Source: Ornithomonoglobus_A sp045537455 (GTDB taxonomy: Bacteria; Bacillota; Clostridia; UBA1381). From it: a stretch of 35,842 bases of DNA. Shown piece by piece: positions 15,261 to 24,387 of the stretch (position 1 is its first letter; the number at the start of each line of letters is the position of its first letter). The stretch is taken from contig JAZSPM010000066.1 of NCBI GenBank assembly GCA_045537455.1, positions 1-35,842 of the forward strand, given 5' to 3'. The position numbers and the translations under genes are program-made. Below the pieces are notes generated by a model. That model had not been told where the DNA came from. It saw nothing but the letters and a program-made list of their open reading frames with translations, and searched no databases.

Positions 15261-15866
15261 ATGCAAAAGATATTTAAAAGAAAAGATATATTTACAATAC
15301 CAAATCTACTCAGTTTATTCAGACTTTTGCTGATTCCTGTAATTATATGGCTGTACCTTGTAAAACAGGATGCCCGTGCAGCAACAGGCGTTATCGTTTT
15401 GTCCGATGCTACAGATGTTTTAGATGGTATAATCGCCAGAAAATGTAATATGGTATCTGATTTAGGTAAAATCCTCGATCCGATTGCTGACAAGCTTACG
15501 CAAGGAACACTTATTGTATGCCTTTCTTTTAAATATCCGCTGATGCTTCCGCTTGCCATACTCTTTGTGCTTAAAGAAATCATAATGGCATCGCTTGGCG
15601 CAATCACAATTAAAAAGCATGATTCCGTAAACAGTGCAAAATGGCACGGAAAAGTAAACACTATTATTCTTTATGCAGTTATTATAATTATGGTATTCTT
15701 CCCTGAATTACCAAAGCAAATTATTAACGGAATGATTACAGTGTGTACCCTTTCTATGCTTACATCACTTGTACTTTACACAAAATTTTACATTGGTTTC
15801 TGGAAAAAGAAAAGAACTGTCAGAAGCGGAGGTGACACAAATGCAAACGTTGCGAGCAGGAATTGA
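15261..15866 (+). CDS. CDP-alcohol phosphatidyltransferase (PgsA-like)
   Basis: A 201-residue membrane enzyme. The family catalytic motif D-x2-D-G-x2-A-R-x8-G-x3-D-x3-D is present (DVLDGIIARKCNMVSDLGKI then LDPIAD). It transfers a phosphatidyl group from CDP-diacylglycerol to an alcohol, most likely glycerol 3-phosphate (phosphatidylglycerol-phosphate synthase) or cardiolipin-type acceptors. The specific acceptor cannot be read from the motif. AAGGAG precedes the ATG. The 3' end overlaps the next gene by 26 bp. It is probably a stress-linked paralogue, because a housekeeping pgsA normally lies elsewhere. Confidence 0.85.
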   Translation: MQKIFKRKDIFTIPNLLSLFRLLLIPVIIWLYLVKQDARAATGVIVLSDATDVLDGIIARKCNMVSDLGKILDPIADKLTQGTLIVCLSFKYPLMLPLAILFVLKEIIMASLGAITIKKHDSVNSAKWHGKVNTIILYAVIIIMVFFPELPKQIINGMITVCTLSMLTSLVLYTKFYIGFWKKKRTVRSGGDTNANVASRN

Positions 15867-18800
15867 TATTGGTTCTACTACTGTTAAATTAGTTATATTG
15901 GATAGTAGTGATAAAATTATATACGGAGAATATTTGCGGCACTTTGCCAACACGCAGGAAACACTGGTGAAGCTTTTAAAAAATGCAACTTCAAAGCTTG
16001 GTGATTGTGATTTATGCGTTAAAATAACAGGTTCAGGTGCAATGAATCTGGGAAAAGCAATGGATATTGAATTCATTCAGGAGGTTGTGGCAGTAGCTAA
16101 AGCCTTAAAGCACGAGGCTCCTAAAACTGATGTTGCAATAGAGCTGGGCGGTGAGGATGCAAAAATAATATATTTTGATGGCGGTCTTGATGAGCGAATG
16201 AACGGTGTATGTGCCGGTGGCACAGGCTCATTTATAGATCAGATGGCATCCCTTTTACAAACCGATGCCAAAGGGCTTGATGATGCTGCAAAAAATTATA
16301 AGGAAATATATCCCATAGCCGCAAGATGCGGTGTGTTTGCAAAATCCGACATTCAGCCACTTATCAATCAGGGAGCTTCAAAAGCAGACCTTGCAGCTTC
16401 AATCTTTCAGGCAGTTGTAAATCAGACAGTATCAGGACTTGCCTGCGGAAAGCCAATTCGTGGCAGAGTTGCATTTTTGGGCGGTCCTCTGCATTTTCTT
16501 CCTGAACTCAAAAAGGCATTTATAAGAACATTAAAGCTCACGCCCGAAACTATTGTTGATCCTGAAAATTCGCATTTGTTTGCGGCTATGGGAGCAGCCC
16601 TGACAGCAACGGATGAAAATATAATTTCTATTGACAGATTAATCTCCAGACTGGAAAAAGGCGTTGATACATCATTTGAAATGCCAAGACTTGAGCCGCT
16701 GTTTGAAAACGCAGACGAATATTCATCCTTTTGTGCAAGACACGCAAAGTCTGATTTGTTAAGAGGCGATTTATCAACCTACAAGGGCGAGTGCTATCTT
16801 GGAATTGATGCAGGGTCAACCACAACAAAGCTTGCCCTTATCGGCAACCGAGGAGAGCTTTTGTATTCATATTACTCAAATAATAACGGGAATCCTGTAG
16901 ATATGGCAAAATATGCAATAACAAGGCTTAAAGACAAAATTCCTGAAACTGCACGGATTGTCCGTTCCTGCTCAACCGGATACGGCGAAGAATTATTAAA
17001 ATCTGCATTTTCTTTGGATGAAGGCTGCGTTGAAACTATTGCACATAGCACGGCGGCAAGATTCTTTGAACCCGGTGCGGACTGCATTTTGGATATTGGC
17101 GGTCAGGATATGAAATACATTAAATTAAGGGATGGATATGTAGATTCTGTTACATTAAATGAAGCATGCTCGTCCGGTTGCGGTTCATTTTTGGAAAACT
17201 TTGCAACCTCTCTCAGTTTGAATGTGGAGGAATTTTCAGGAAAAGCTTTGTTTGCAGATTCTCCTGTTGATTTAGGCACACGCTGCACCGTGTTTATGAA
17301 CTCAAATGTAAAGCAAGCACAGAAAGAAGGTGCAAGCGTTTCGGATATTTCTGCAGGACTTGCATATTCTGTTATCAAAAATGCTCTTTACAAGGTGATT
17401 AAGCTGACAAATGCCGATGATTTAGGGAAAAGGATTGTTGTAACCGGCGGAACATTTCAAAACCCGGCAGTCCTTCGTGCATTTGAAAAAATTTCAGGAG
17501 TTCATGTTGTTTGTCCTAAAATATCGGGAATTATGGGTGCTTTCGGTGCAGCGCTCATTGCAAGGCAGCATTACGAGGAACAGCCTTCAACAATGCTTTC
17601 TCTTGATAAAATCAAAAATCTTACATATGAAACATCCACTGCTCATTGCAAGGGATGTTCAAATAATTGTATGCTGACTTTTAACAGGTTCTCAAACGGG
17701 CAGACACATATTAGCGGAAACCGTTGTGAAAAAGGGCTTGGTAGTCACGATGAAAATACGAAAGCGGCAAATATGGTTGAATATAAAAGAAAGAGAATAT
17801 TTGACTATGAGCCACTGTCTGATAAAGAAGCACCGAGAGGGACAATCGGTATTCCGAGAGTTTTGAATATGTACGAAAACTATCCCTTCTGGGCAACCTT
17901 CTTTAATTCTCTTGGCTTTAAGGTAGTGCTTTCTCCATATTCAAGCAGAAAAATATATGAAATGGGAATGGAATCTATTCCTTCAGAATCAGAATGCTAT
18001 CCGGCAAAGCTTTCCCACGGTCATATTAAGTGGCTTACCCAAAAAGGCGTTAAAACAATTTTCCATCCTTGTGTGTTTTATGAACGAAAAGAAACTCGTG
18101 ATGCACAGAATAATTTTAATTGCCCCATTGTAATTTCTTATCCGGAGAACTTAAAAAATAACATTGAAGAAATAACCGAGGGAAAAGTAAAATTTATTCG
18201 TCCCTTTATTTCTCTTGCAGATGAAAAAACTGCCGCAGACAGACTTGTAAATCTCTGCAAAAAAGAATGGAGCATTTCAGAAAATGAAGTCAGACAGGCG
18301 GTATCTCTTGCATGGAACGAGCAATTAAAAGCAAAAGATGACATCAGGACTGAGGGAAACCGAATTTTATCCGAAATGAGAAAAAACGGAGGTCACGGTA
18401 TTGTACTTGCGGGACGACCGTATCATATTGATCCTGAAATTAACCATGGCATTCCTGAGATGATTTGCTCATACGGATTTACGGTATTCACAGAAGACAG
18501 TCTTCCTGATTGTTTTACCCCACAAAGGCCACTTCGTGTTGTTGACCAATGGGTTTATCATTCACGGATTTATTCTGCTGCAGAATATGTCTCAAAATAT
18601 AATGATCTTGATTTGGTACAGCTAAATTCCTTTGGCTGCGGCCTTGATGCGGTTACAACAGATCAGGTGTCCGAAATTTTAGAAAAAAGTAAAAAGCTTT
18701 ACACACTTTTGAAAATTGATGAAGTAAATAATCTTGGTGCAGTACGGATCAGAATACGGAGCTTAATTGCCGCAATTACAATGCGAAAAAGGCGTGGAAT

Positions 18801-20151
18801 TTCCGCATCGCCAAAACCACTTACATATAAGAGAACAGAATTCACCGAAAAAATGTATAAAGATGGATACACAATTATTGCACCGCAAATGAGTCCCATT
18901 CACTTTGACTTGTTAGAACCTGTATTTCGTAAGTACGGATACAATATGGTTGTTCTGCAAAACGATAACAGAAGTGCAATAGACACAGGGCTAAAATATG
19001 TAAATAACGATGCGTGCTTTCCATCTATTACGGTAGTCGGTCAGATTATGGAGGCCGTTTTATCCGGCAAATACAATACGGACAAACTTGCAATTATTAT
19101 GACGCAAACGGGAGGCTGCTGCAGAGCAAGTAATTATGTGGGATTTATCCGCCGCGCTCTTGACAAATGCAATCTTTCACATATTCCTGTTATTTCGCTT
19201 AACGCAAACGGTATGGAGAAAAATTCAGGCTTTTCGCTTCCGCCAAAGCTTCTTTTGGATGCGGCGCACGGAATTATTTTGGGCGACTTGTTTATGAAAT
19301 GCTTATACAGAGTAAGACCATATGAAAAAATACCCAGCTCTGCAAATAAGCTTCACAAAGAATGGCAGAAAAGATGTATAGATTATCTTACAGGTACAAA
19401 TTCTTTGATAAATAAAAGAGTATATTTCAAAAAGCTATGCCGTGGTATTGTAGATGCTTTTGACAATTTGCCCATTGATGAAACAGTAAAGAAGCCTCGT
19501 GTTGGTGTTGTCGGTGAAATTCTTGTTAAATATATGCCCCTTGCAAACAATCATATTGTAGAACTTCTTGAAAGCGAGGGTGCAGAGGCTGTAGTTCCCG
19601 ATATGATGGATTTTTTTGCTTACAGTATATATAACGGCACATATAAAGCAAAATATTTAGGTGCCGGCAAATCCAAAGCGGTTACATCGTGCATAGCCGT
19701 TAAAGCAATAGAAAAAATACGAAAACCTTCGACAGATGCCTTAAGAAAAAGTAAACGCTTTGAGCCGTCACTTACGATTGAAAAAATTGCAGACCTTGCA
19801 AAGCCCTTCCTTTCTATTGGCAATCAGTATGGTGAAGGCTGGTTCTTAACGGGCGAAATGGCAGAGCTTTTAGGTACAGGTACGCCAAATATAGTCTGCA
19901 TTCAGCCCTTCGGATGCCTTCCCAATCATGTTGTGGGAAAAGGCACAATCAAAGCACTGAAAAAGAAATACCCGGATGCTAATATTGCAGCCGTAGACTA
20001 TGACCCCGGTGCAAGTGAGGTTAATCAGCTTAACCGTATTAAACTGATGCTTTCAGGTGCAAAAGAGAACATCTCAAACCGCAAGTGCAGAAAACCAAAT
20101 CAATTTAATGAGACAAATGAACATAAGAATGATTGTTTCGTTTCAGTTTAG
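15841..20151 (+). CDS. Giant 2-hydroxyacyl-CoA dehydratase activase-type protein
   Basis: A 1436-residue protein. It has two tandem BadF/BcrA/HgdC ATPase domains: the first with GIDIGSTTVKL (about 7-17), ELGGEDAKI and CAGGTGSF, the second from about 320 with GIDAGSTTTKL, DIGGQDMKY and CSSGCGSF. A CKGCSNNC cysteine cluster near 603 and a long C-terminal region with DUF2229/HgdB-like features follow (ESECYPAKLSHGH, FGCGLDAVTTDQV, VDYDPGASEVNQ). Activases use ATP and a 4Fe-4S cluster to inject electrons into dehydratases. The large fused form is widespread in Clostridia with uncertain substrate. The start is at 15841 with GGAGGTGA upstream. Its last codons contain regulon box 8. Confidence 0.82.
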   Translation: MQTLRAGIDIGSTTVKLVILDSSDKIIYGEYLRHFANTQETLVKLLKNATSKLGDCDLCVKITGSGAMNLGKAMDIEFIQEVVAVAKALKHEAPKTDVAIELGGEDAKIIYFDGGLDERMNGVCAGGTGSFIDQMASLLQTDAKGLDDAAKNYKEIYPIAARCGVFAKSDIQPLINQGASKADLAASIFQAVVNQTVSGLACGKPIRGRVAFLGGPLHFLPELKKAFIRTLKLTPETIVDPENSHLFAAMGAALTATDENIISIDRLISRLEKGVDTSFEMPRLEPLFENADEYSSFCARHAKSDLLRGDLSTYKGECYLGIDAGSTTTKLALIGNRGELLYSYYSNNNGNPVDMAKYAITRLKDKIPETARIVRSCSTGYGEELLKSAFSLDEGCVETIAHSTAARFFEPGADCILDIGGQDMKYIKLRDGYVDSVTLNEACSSGCGSFLENFATSLSLNVEEFSGKALFADSPVDLGTRCTVFMNSNVKQAQKEGASVSDISAGLAYSVIKNALYKVIKLTNADDLGKRIVVTGGTFQNPAVLRAFEKISGVHVVCPKISGIMGAFGAALIARQHYEEQPSTMLSLDKIKNLTYETSTAHCKGCSNNCMLTFNRFSNGQTHISGNRCEKGLGSHDENTKAANMVEYKRKRIFDYEPLSDKEAPRGTIGIPRVLNMYENYPFWATFFNSLGFKVVLSPYSSRKIYEMGMESIPSESECYPAKLSHGHIKWLTQKGVKTIFHPCVFYERKETRDAQNNFNCPIVISYPENLKNNIEEITEGKVKFIRPFISLADEKTAADRLVNLCKKEWSISENEVRQAVSLAWNEQLKAKDDIRTEGNRILSEMRKNGGHGIVLAGRPYHIDPEINHGIPEMICSYGFTVFTEDSLPDCFTPQRPLRVVDQWVYHSRIYSAAEYVSKYNDLDLVQLNSFGCGLDAVTTDQVSEILEKSKKLYTLLKIDEVNNLGAVRIRIRSLIAAITMRKRRGISASPKPLTYKRTEFTEKMYKDGYTIIAPQMSPIHFDLLEPVFRKYGYNMVVLQNDNRSAIDTGLKYVNNDACFPSITVVGQIMEAVLSGKYNTDKLAIIMTQTGGCCRASNYVGFIRRALDKCNLSHIPVISLNANGMEKNSGFSLPPKLLLDAAHGIILGDLFMKCLYRVRPYEKIPSSANKLHKEWQKRCIDYLTGTNSLINKRVYFKKLCRGIVDAFDNLPIDETVKKPRVGVVGEILVKYMPLANNHIVELLESEGAEAVVPDMMDFFAYSIYNGTYKAKYLGAGKSKAVTSCIAVKAIEKIRKPSTDALRKSKRFEPSLTIEKIADLAKPFLSIGNQYGEGWFLTGEMAELLGTGTPNIVCIQPFGCLPNHVVGKGTIKALKKKYPDANIAAVDYDPGASEVNQLNRIKLMLSGAKENISNRKCRKPNQFNETNEHKNDCFVSV

Positions 20152-20167
20152 ATTTCTGTGTTAAACT
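20135..20167 (+). promoter_or_regulatory. Regulon promoter 8, embedded in the end of the upstream gene
   Basis: GTTTCGTTTCAGTTTA (20135-20150), an 11-bp spacer, then TAAACT (20162-20167). The box overlaps the last codons and stop of the activase gene (C-F-V-S-V-stop). It drives the long operon 20198-29703. Confidence 0.75.
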
Positions 20168-20197
20168 TTTGTAAATTTGAAAGGAGAATTTCACTAT

Positions 20198-21949
20198 ATG
20201 CTTCGAGTTTTTAAGAATTTAAGAAAAGAAGACTGGCTGTATATGTTAATTGCGATATTCTTTATAGCGATTCAGGTATGGCTTGACCTGAAAATGCCTG
20301 ATTATATGACGGAAATCACACAGCTTGTTCAGACTCCGGGAAATGAAATGAATTCCATTTTATTCGCTGGTGGCAAAATGCTTATTTGTGCGCTGGGAAG
20401 CTTGCTGTCTGCTGCTTGTGTATCAATACTCACAGCAAGGATTGCAACTGATTTCGGTGCCGATCTCCGTACTAAGCTGTATTATAAGGTTTTATCCTTT
20501 TCAAAAACTGAAATCAATAAATTTTCAACACCAAGTCTTATTACCCGAACAACAAACGATATAATGCAGGTTCAAATGCTTATTGTTATGGGTATGCAGG
20601 CAATTATAAAAGCTCCGCTTATGGGGTGCTGGGCAATACTGAAAATTGCAGGCAAAAATTCAACATGGATGTTTTCAACGGTTGCAGCTGTTGTTTTACT
20701 GATGTGTGTAGTTGTTTTCTGCATAGCTCTGATGATGCCTAAATTCCGCATAGTACAGACACTTACAGACGACTTAAACCGTGTAACAAGAGAAAACCTT
20801 ACAGGACTTAAAGTTGTAAGAGCATATAATGCGGAAAAATATCAGGAGAAAAAATTTGAAAAGACAAATACAGAACTTACTGATGCTCACCTTTTCACAG
20901 GTAAGGTATCAGCCTTTATGATGCCCACAGTGCAACTTACAATGAATCTGTTATCTCTTGCAATTTACTGGCTCGGTGCTGCTTTTATAAATAGTGCACA
21001 TATGACAGAAAAACTCTCGCTGTTCTCTGATATGATTGTATTTTCACAGTATGCGATTCAGGTTGTAATGTCATTTATGATGCTTGTAATGCTGTTTATT
21101 ATTCTTCCACGTGCAGCAGTATCATCACGAAGAATACTCGAGGTTCTTGATACTGCACAAACTGTGAAAGATGGTAAAATTTCCGATTGTAAATCCTCCA
21201 AAAGAGGAGAAATTGAATTTAAAAATGTATCCTTTCGTTATCCTGATGCTGAAGCAAGAGTCCTTGAAAATATCAGCTTTAAGGCAAATCAGGGTGAAAC
21301 AGTTGCGTTTATCGGCTCCACAGGAAGCGGAAAAAGCACACTTATTGACCTCATTCCCCGATTTTATGATGCTGAGTGCGGCGAAGTTTTGGTTGATGGA
21401 ATAAACGTGAAGGATTATACCTTAAAAGCCTTAAGAAATAAAATCGGATATGTATCTCAAAAAGCCGTTATGTTTTCCGGCACAGTGAGAAGTAATGTTA
21501 TTTACGGCGATTCGGGGCATGACCAGACTCAGCATTTTGTTGAGGCTGTATATACATCACAGGCTGCTGATTTTGTTGAAAAAATGCCGGACGGATATGA
21601 CAGTGTGATTAGCCAAGGTGGAAATAACCTGTCAGGCGGTCAGAAACAAAGATTATCCATTGCCCGTGCAATCTGCAGACGACCGGAAATATTTATTTTT
21701 GACGATTCCTTTTCTGCCTTGGATTACAAAACAGACCGGAACTTAAGAAAAAGGCTTGAAACCGACTGCAAAGGTATTACAAAAATTATAGTTGCACAAC
21801 GTATCGGTACAATCAAGGACGCCGACAAAATCATTGTCCTTGATGAAGGTAAGATTGCCGGATGCGGTAAGCACAGCGAGCTTATGCAAAATTGTGAGGT
21901 ATATCGTCAAATCGCTTATTCACAGCTATCAAAGGAGGAACTTGCATAA
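20198..21949 (+). CDS. ABC exporter half-transporter, subunit 1
   Basis: 583 residues: a six-helix membrane domain (about 1-310) and an ATPase domain with Walker A GSTGSGKST, canonical signature LSGGQ and Walker B FIFDDS. The residue after the Walker B Asp is Asp instead of the catalytic Glu. In heterodimeric exporters this marks the half that contributes a degenerate ATP site. The start is ATG at 20198 behind AAGGAG. The stop overlaps the ATG of subunit 2. Likely role: export of lipids, peptides or drugs; the substrate is unknown. Confidence 0.9.
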   Translation: MLRVFKNLRKEDWLYMLIAIFFIAIQVWLDLKMPDYMTEITQLVQTPGNEMNSILFAGGKMLICALGSLLSAACVSILTARIATDFGADLRTKLYYKVLSFSKTEINKFSTPSLITRTTNDIMQVQMLIVMGMQAIIKAPLMGCWAILKIAGKNSTWMFSTVAAVVLLMCVVVFCIALMMPKFRIVQTLTDDLNRVTRENLTGLKVVRAYNAEKYQEKKFEKTNTELTDAHLFTGKVSAFMMPTVQLTMNLLSLAIYWLGAAFINSAHMTEKLSLFSDMIVFSQYAIQVVMSFMMLVMLFIILPRAAVSSRRILEVLDTAQTVKDGKISDCKSSKRGEIEFKNVSFRYPDAEARVLENISFKANQGETVAFIGSTGSGKSTLIDLIPRFYDAECGEVLVDGINVKDYTLKALRNKIGYVSQKAVMFSGTVRSNVIYGDSGHDQTQHFVEAVYTSQAADFVEKMPDGYDSVISQGGNNLSGGQKQRLSIARAICRRPEIFIFDDSFSALDYKTDRNLRKRLETDCKGITKIIVAQRIGTIKDADKIIVLDEGKIAGCGKHSELMQNCEVYRQIAYSQLSKEELA

Positions 21950-23760
21950 TGAAAAACAGAGAAGCAGAAATAAAAAGACCCGCTCCCGGCATTATGCATG
22001 GAGACGAAAAATCTAAAAACACAATGACTACATGGAAAAAAATAATCGGCTATTGTAAAAAATACTGGACAGCAATGATTATTGCTGTGGTATGTGCAGC
22101 AGGCGGCACCATATTTACTCTTATAGGACCTGATAAAATTTCCGAGCTGACCAAAGTTATTACAGACGGAATGCTTTCTGGCATTGATATGAAAACAATT
22201 TCAAAAATTGGTTTTACCTTGCTTGTTTTTTATATCTTAAGCTGGGTACTATCCGCTATACAGCATTTACTTATGAACCATGTAACTCAACGGGTATCGA
22301 AAGGCTTAAGGACAGATATATCCCAAAAAATTAATCGCCTGCCAATGCTTTACTATAATTCAACAACCACCGGTGATGTACTCTCCCGTGTAACAAATGA
22401 TGTTGATATGATTGCACAGTCGCTGAATCAAAGTGTAGGTACATTGGTATCGGCAATAACGTTGTTTTTCGGCTCGATTATTATGATGCTGATAACAAAC
22501 ATTCCACTTACAATTACTGCAATTCTTTCTGTATCTGCAGGATTTTTGCTTATGGGAATGATAATGGGACGCTCTCAAAAATATTTTTCCCGTCAGCAAA
22601 AGGCTCTTGGTGCAGTAAACGGACAGATTGAAGAAATCTATTCAGGGCAAACGGTTGTCCGTGCATACAATGCAGAAGAAACTGCAAAAAAAGACTTTGA
22701 CAAAATGAACGAACATCTCAGAAATTGCGGTTTTAAGGCACAATGCATTGCCGGAACTATGCAGCCAATTATGCACTTTATCGGAAATTTTGGTTATGTA
22801 GCCGTATGTGTAGTGGGTGCCCTGCTTGCTACAAACGGCAAAATAGGATTTGAAGTAATTGTTGCATTTATGATGTATGTCAGGTTCTTTACCCAACCAC
22901 TACAGCAAATGGCTCAGGCAGCTCAATCATTGCAGTCAGCCGCTGCCGCAGGTGAGCGTGTATTTGAATTTTTGGATGCCGAGGAAATGGAAGATGAATC
23001 AGAAAAATCAGAATTTTCAAACGACTGTCTCGGCGAAGTGGAATTTAAAAACATTTCCTTTGGATATACTCCCGAAAAAACAATAATCAATGATTTTTCT
23101 GCGGTGGCTTCCCCCGGACAAAAAATTGCTATTGTTGGTCCGACAGGAGCAGGAAAAACAACAATTGTAAATCTTTTAATGCGTTTCTTTGAACCCCAAA
23201 GCGGTACCATCTGTATAGATGGTATCCCCACAAATACGATTAAAAGAGAAAATGTTCACTCACAGTTTTGTATGGTGCTTCAGGATACATGGATATTTGA
23301 AGGAACTGTGCGTGAAAACCTGATTTATTGCAGCGAGAATGTCAGCGAAGAAAAAATGATTGAGGCATGCAAAGCGGTGGGACTTGACCATTTTATAAGA
23401 ACCTTACCCAAAGGATACGATACTGTTTTAAATGATAAAGCGAATCTGTCACAAGGACAAAAGCAGCAGCTTACCATTGCACGTGCAATGATTGCAGATA
23501 AGCCTATGCTCATATTAGACGAAGCAACAAGCTCGGTTGATACAAGAACAGAGCTTAAGATTCAAAAGGCTATGGATGAGCTTATGCGTGGCAGAACCTC
23601 ATTCGTAATTGCCCACAGACTTTCAACAATTAAAAACGCAGATTTAATATTGGTATTAAAAGACGGTGATATTATCGAAAGCGGAAACCACGAAGAGCTT
23701 TTAGAAAAGAAAGGCTTTTATGCAGAGCTTTATAACAGTCAGTTTGAGCAGGTATCGTAA
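21949..23760 (+). CDS. ABC exporter half-transporter, subunit 2
   Basis: 603 residues with an N-terminal cytoplasmic extension (KRPAPGIMHGDEKSKN, typical of second subunits of this exporter type), a six-helix membrane domain and an ATPase domain. Walker A is GPTGAGKTT and Walker B ILDEATS has the catalytic Glu, but the signature is LSQGQ rather than LSGGQ. The altered signature here and the altered Walker B in subunit 1 fall in the same composite site of a heterodimer, leaving one active and one degenerate site. AAAGGAGG precedes the ATG inside subunit 1. Confidence 0.9.
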   Translation: MKNREAEIKRPAPGIMHGDEKSKNTMTTWKKIIGYCKKYWTAMIIAVVCAAGGTIFTLIGPDKISELTKVITDGMLSGIDMKTISKIGFTLLVFYILSWVLSAIQHLLMNHVTQRVSKGLRTDISQKINRLPMLYYNSTTTGDVLSRVTNDVDMIAQSLNQSVGTLVSAITLFFGSIIMMLITNIPLTITAILSVSAGFLLMGMIMGRSQKYFSRQQKALGAVNGQIEEIYSGQTVVRAYNAEETAKKDFDKMNEHLRNCGFKAQCIAGTMQPIMHFIGNFGYVAVCVVGALLATNGKIGFEVIVAFMMYVRFFTQPLQQMAQAAQSLQSAAAAGERVFEFLDAEEMEDESEKSEFSNDCLGEVEFKNISFGYTPEKTIINDFSAVASPGQKIAIVGPTGAGKTTIVNLLMRFFEPQSGTICIDGIPTNTIKRENVHSQFCMVLQDTWIFEGTVRENLIYCSENVSEEKMIEACKAVGLDHFIRTLPKGYDTVLNDKANLSQGQKQQLTIARAMIADKPMLILDEATSSVDTRTELKIQKAMDELMRGRTSFVIAHRLSTIKNADLILVLKDGDIIESGNHEELLEKKGFYAELYNSQFEQVS

Positions 23761-23772
23761 GGAGGATATCCT

Positions 23773-24369
23773 ATGAAATATAAATATATAACTATTGAAC
23801 GAGAGTATGGCAGCGGCGGCACACAAATTGCACGCCGCCTTGCTGATGAATGCGGTCTTCCTTGCTATGGTCAGGAGATACTGGAAGCTGTAGCGAAAAA
23901 ATACAATATAAGTATCGACAGTATTCAGAAATACGAGGAAAATGTAACAAACAGTTTTTTGTACACAACGTATGTACTAAGCCGTATTCAAAGCGGCAAC
24001 ACTGATTTGCTTGCAAGAGAAGGACATTTGTTTGTTGCCGAACAAAACGAAATAAAAGAGCTTGCGGCAAACGGTCCGGCAATATTTTTAGGGCACTGTG
24101 CATCGGAGGCTTTGAAGGAATACAAAGTACTAAAAGTTTTCATTCGTTGCTCCGATGGTGAAGTGAAATTAAATCGTATTCTAACGGATTACGGCATAGC
24201 AAAAGATGATGCAGAAAAGGTAAGAAAACAATATGATAATAAAAGAGCAAAATATTTCTATGCCAATACAACACAAAAGTGGGATGACTTTAAAAATTAT
24301 GACATTATTTTAGACAGTGCATCTCTTGGAACAGATGGTTGTGTAGCAGCTCTTAAAGGACTTATTTGA
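23773..24369 (+). CDS. Cytidylate-kinase-like P-loop protein
   Basis: A 198-residue protein of the cytidylate kinase-like family (Cytidylate_kin_2 type). The N-terminal ITIEREYGSGGTQIARRLA contains the modified P-loop EYGSGG (10-15). A mid-domain FLGHCASEAL and a lid-like RKQYDNKRAKYF follow. Family members occur widely in Clostridia next to transporters, and their true substrate is not established; a housekeeping CMP kinase role is unlikely in this context. AAGGAGG precedes the ATG, 12 bp after the exporter. Confidence 0.8.
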   Translation: MKYKYITIEREYGSGGTQIARRLADECGLPCYGQEILEAVAKKYNISIDSIQKYEENVTNSFLYTTYVLSRIQSGNTDLLAREGHLFVAEQNEIKELAANGPAIFLGHCASEALKEYKVLKVFIRCSDGEVKLNRILTDYGIAKDDAEKVRKQYDNKRAKYFYANTTQKWDDFKNYDIILDSASLGTDGCVAALKGLI

Positions 24370-24387
24370 GATAAAGGAGATGTTTTT

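Noticed and set aside
15300..15330. CTCAGTTTATTCAG inside the phosphatidyltransferase gene as a tenth regulon box
   Set aside because: Only one half-site matches, the 11-bp period is absent and no -10 follows at the fixed distance.
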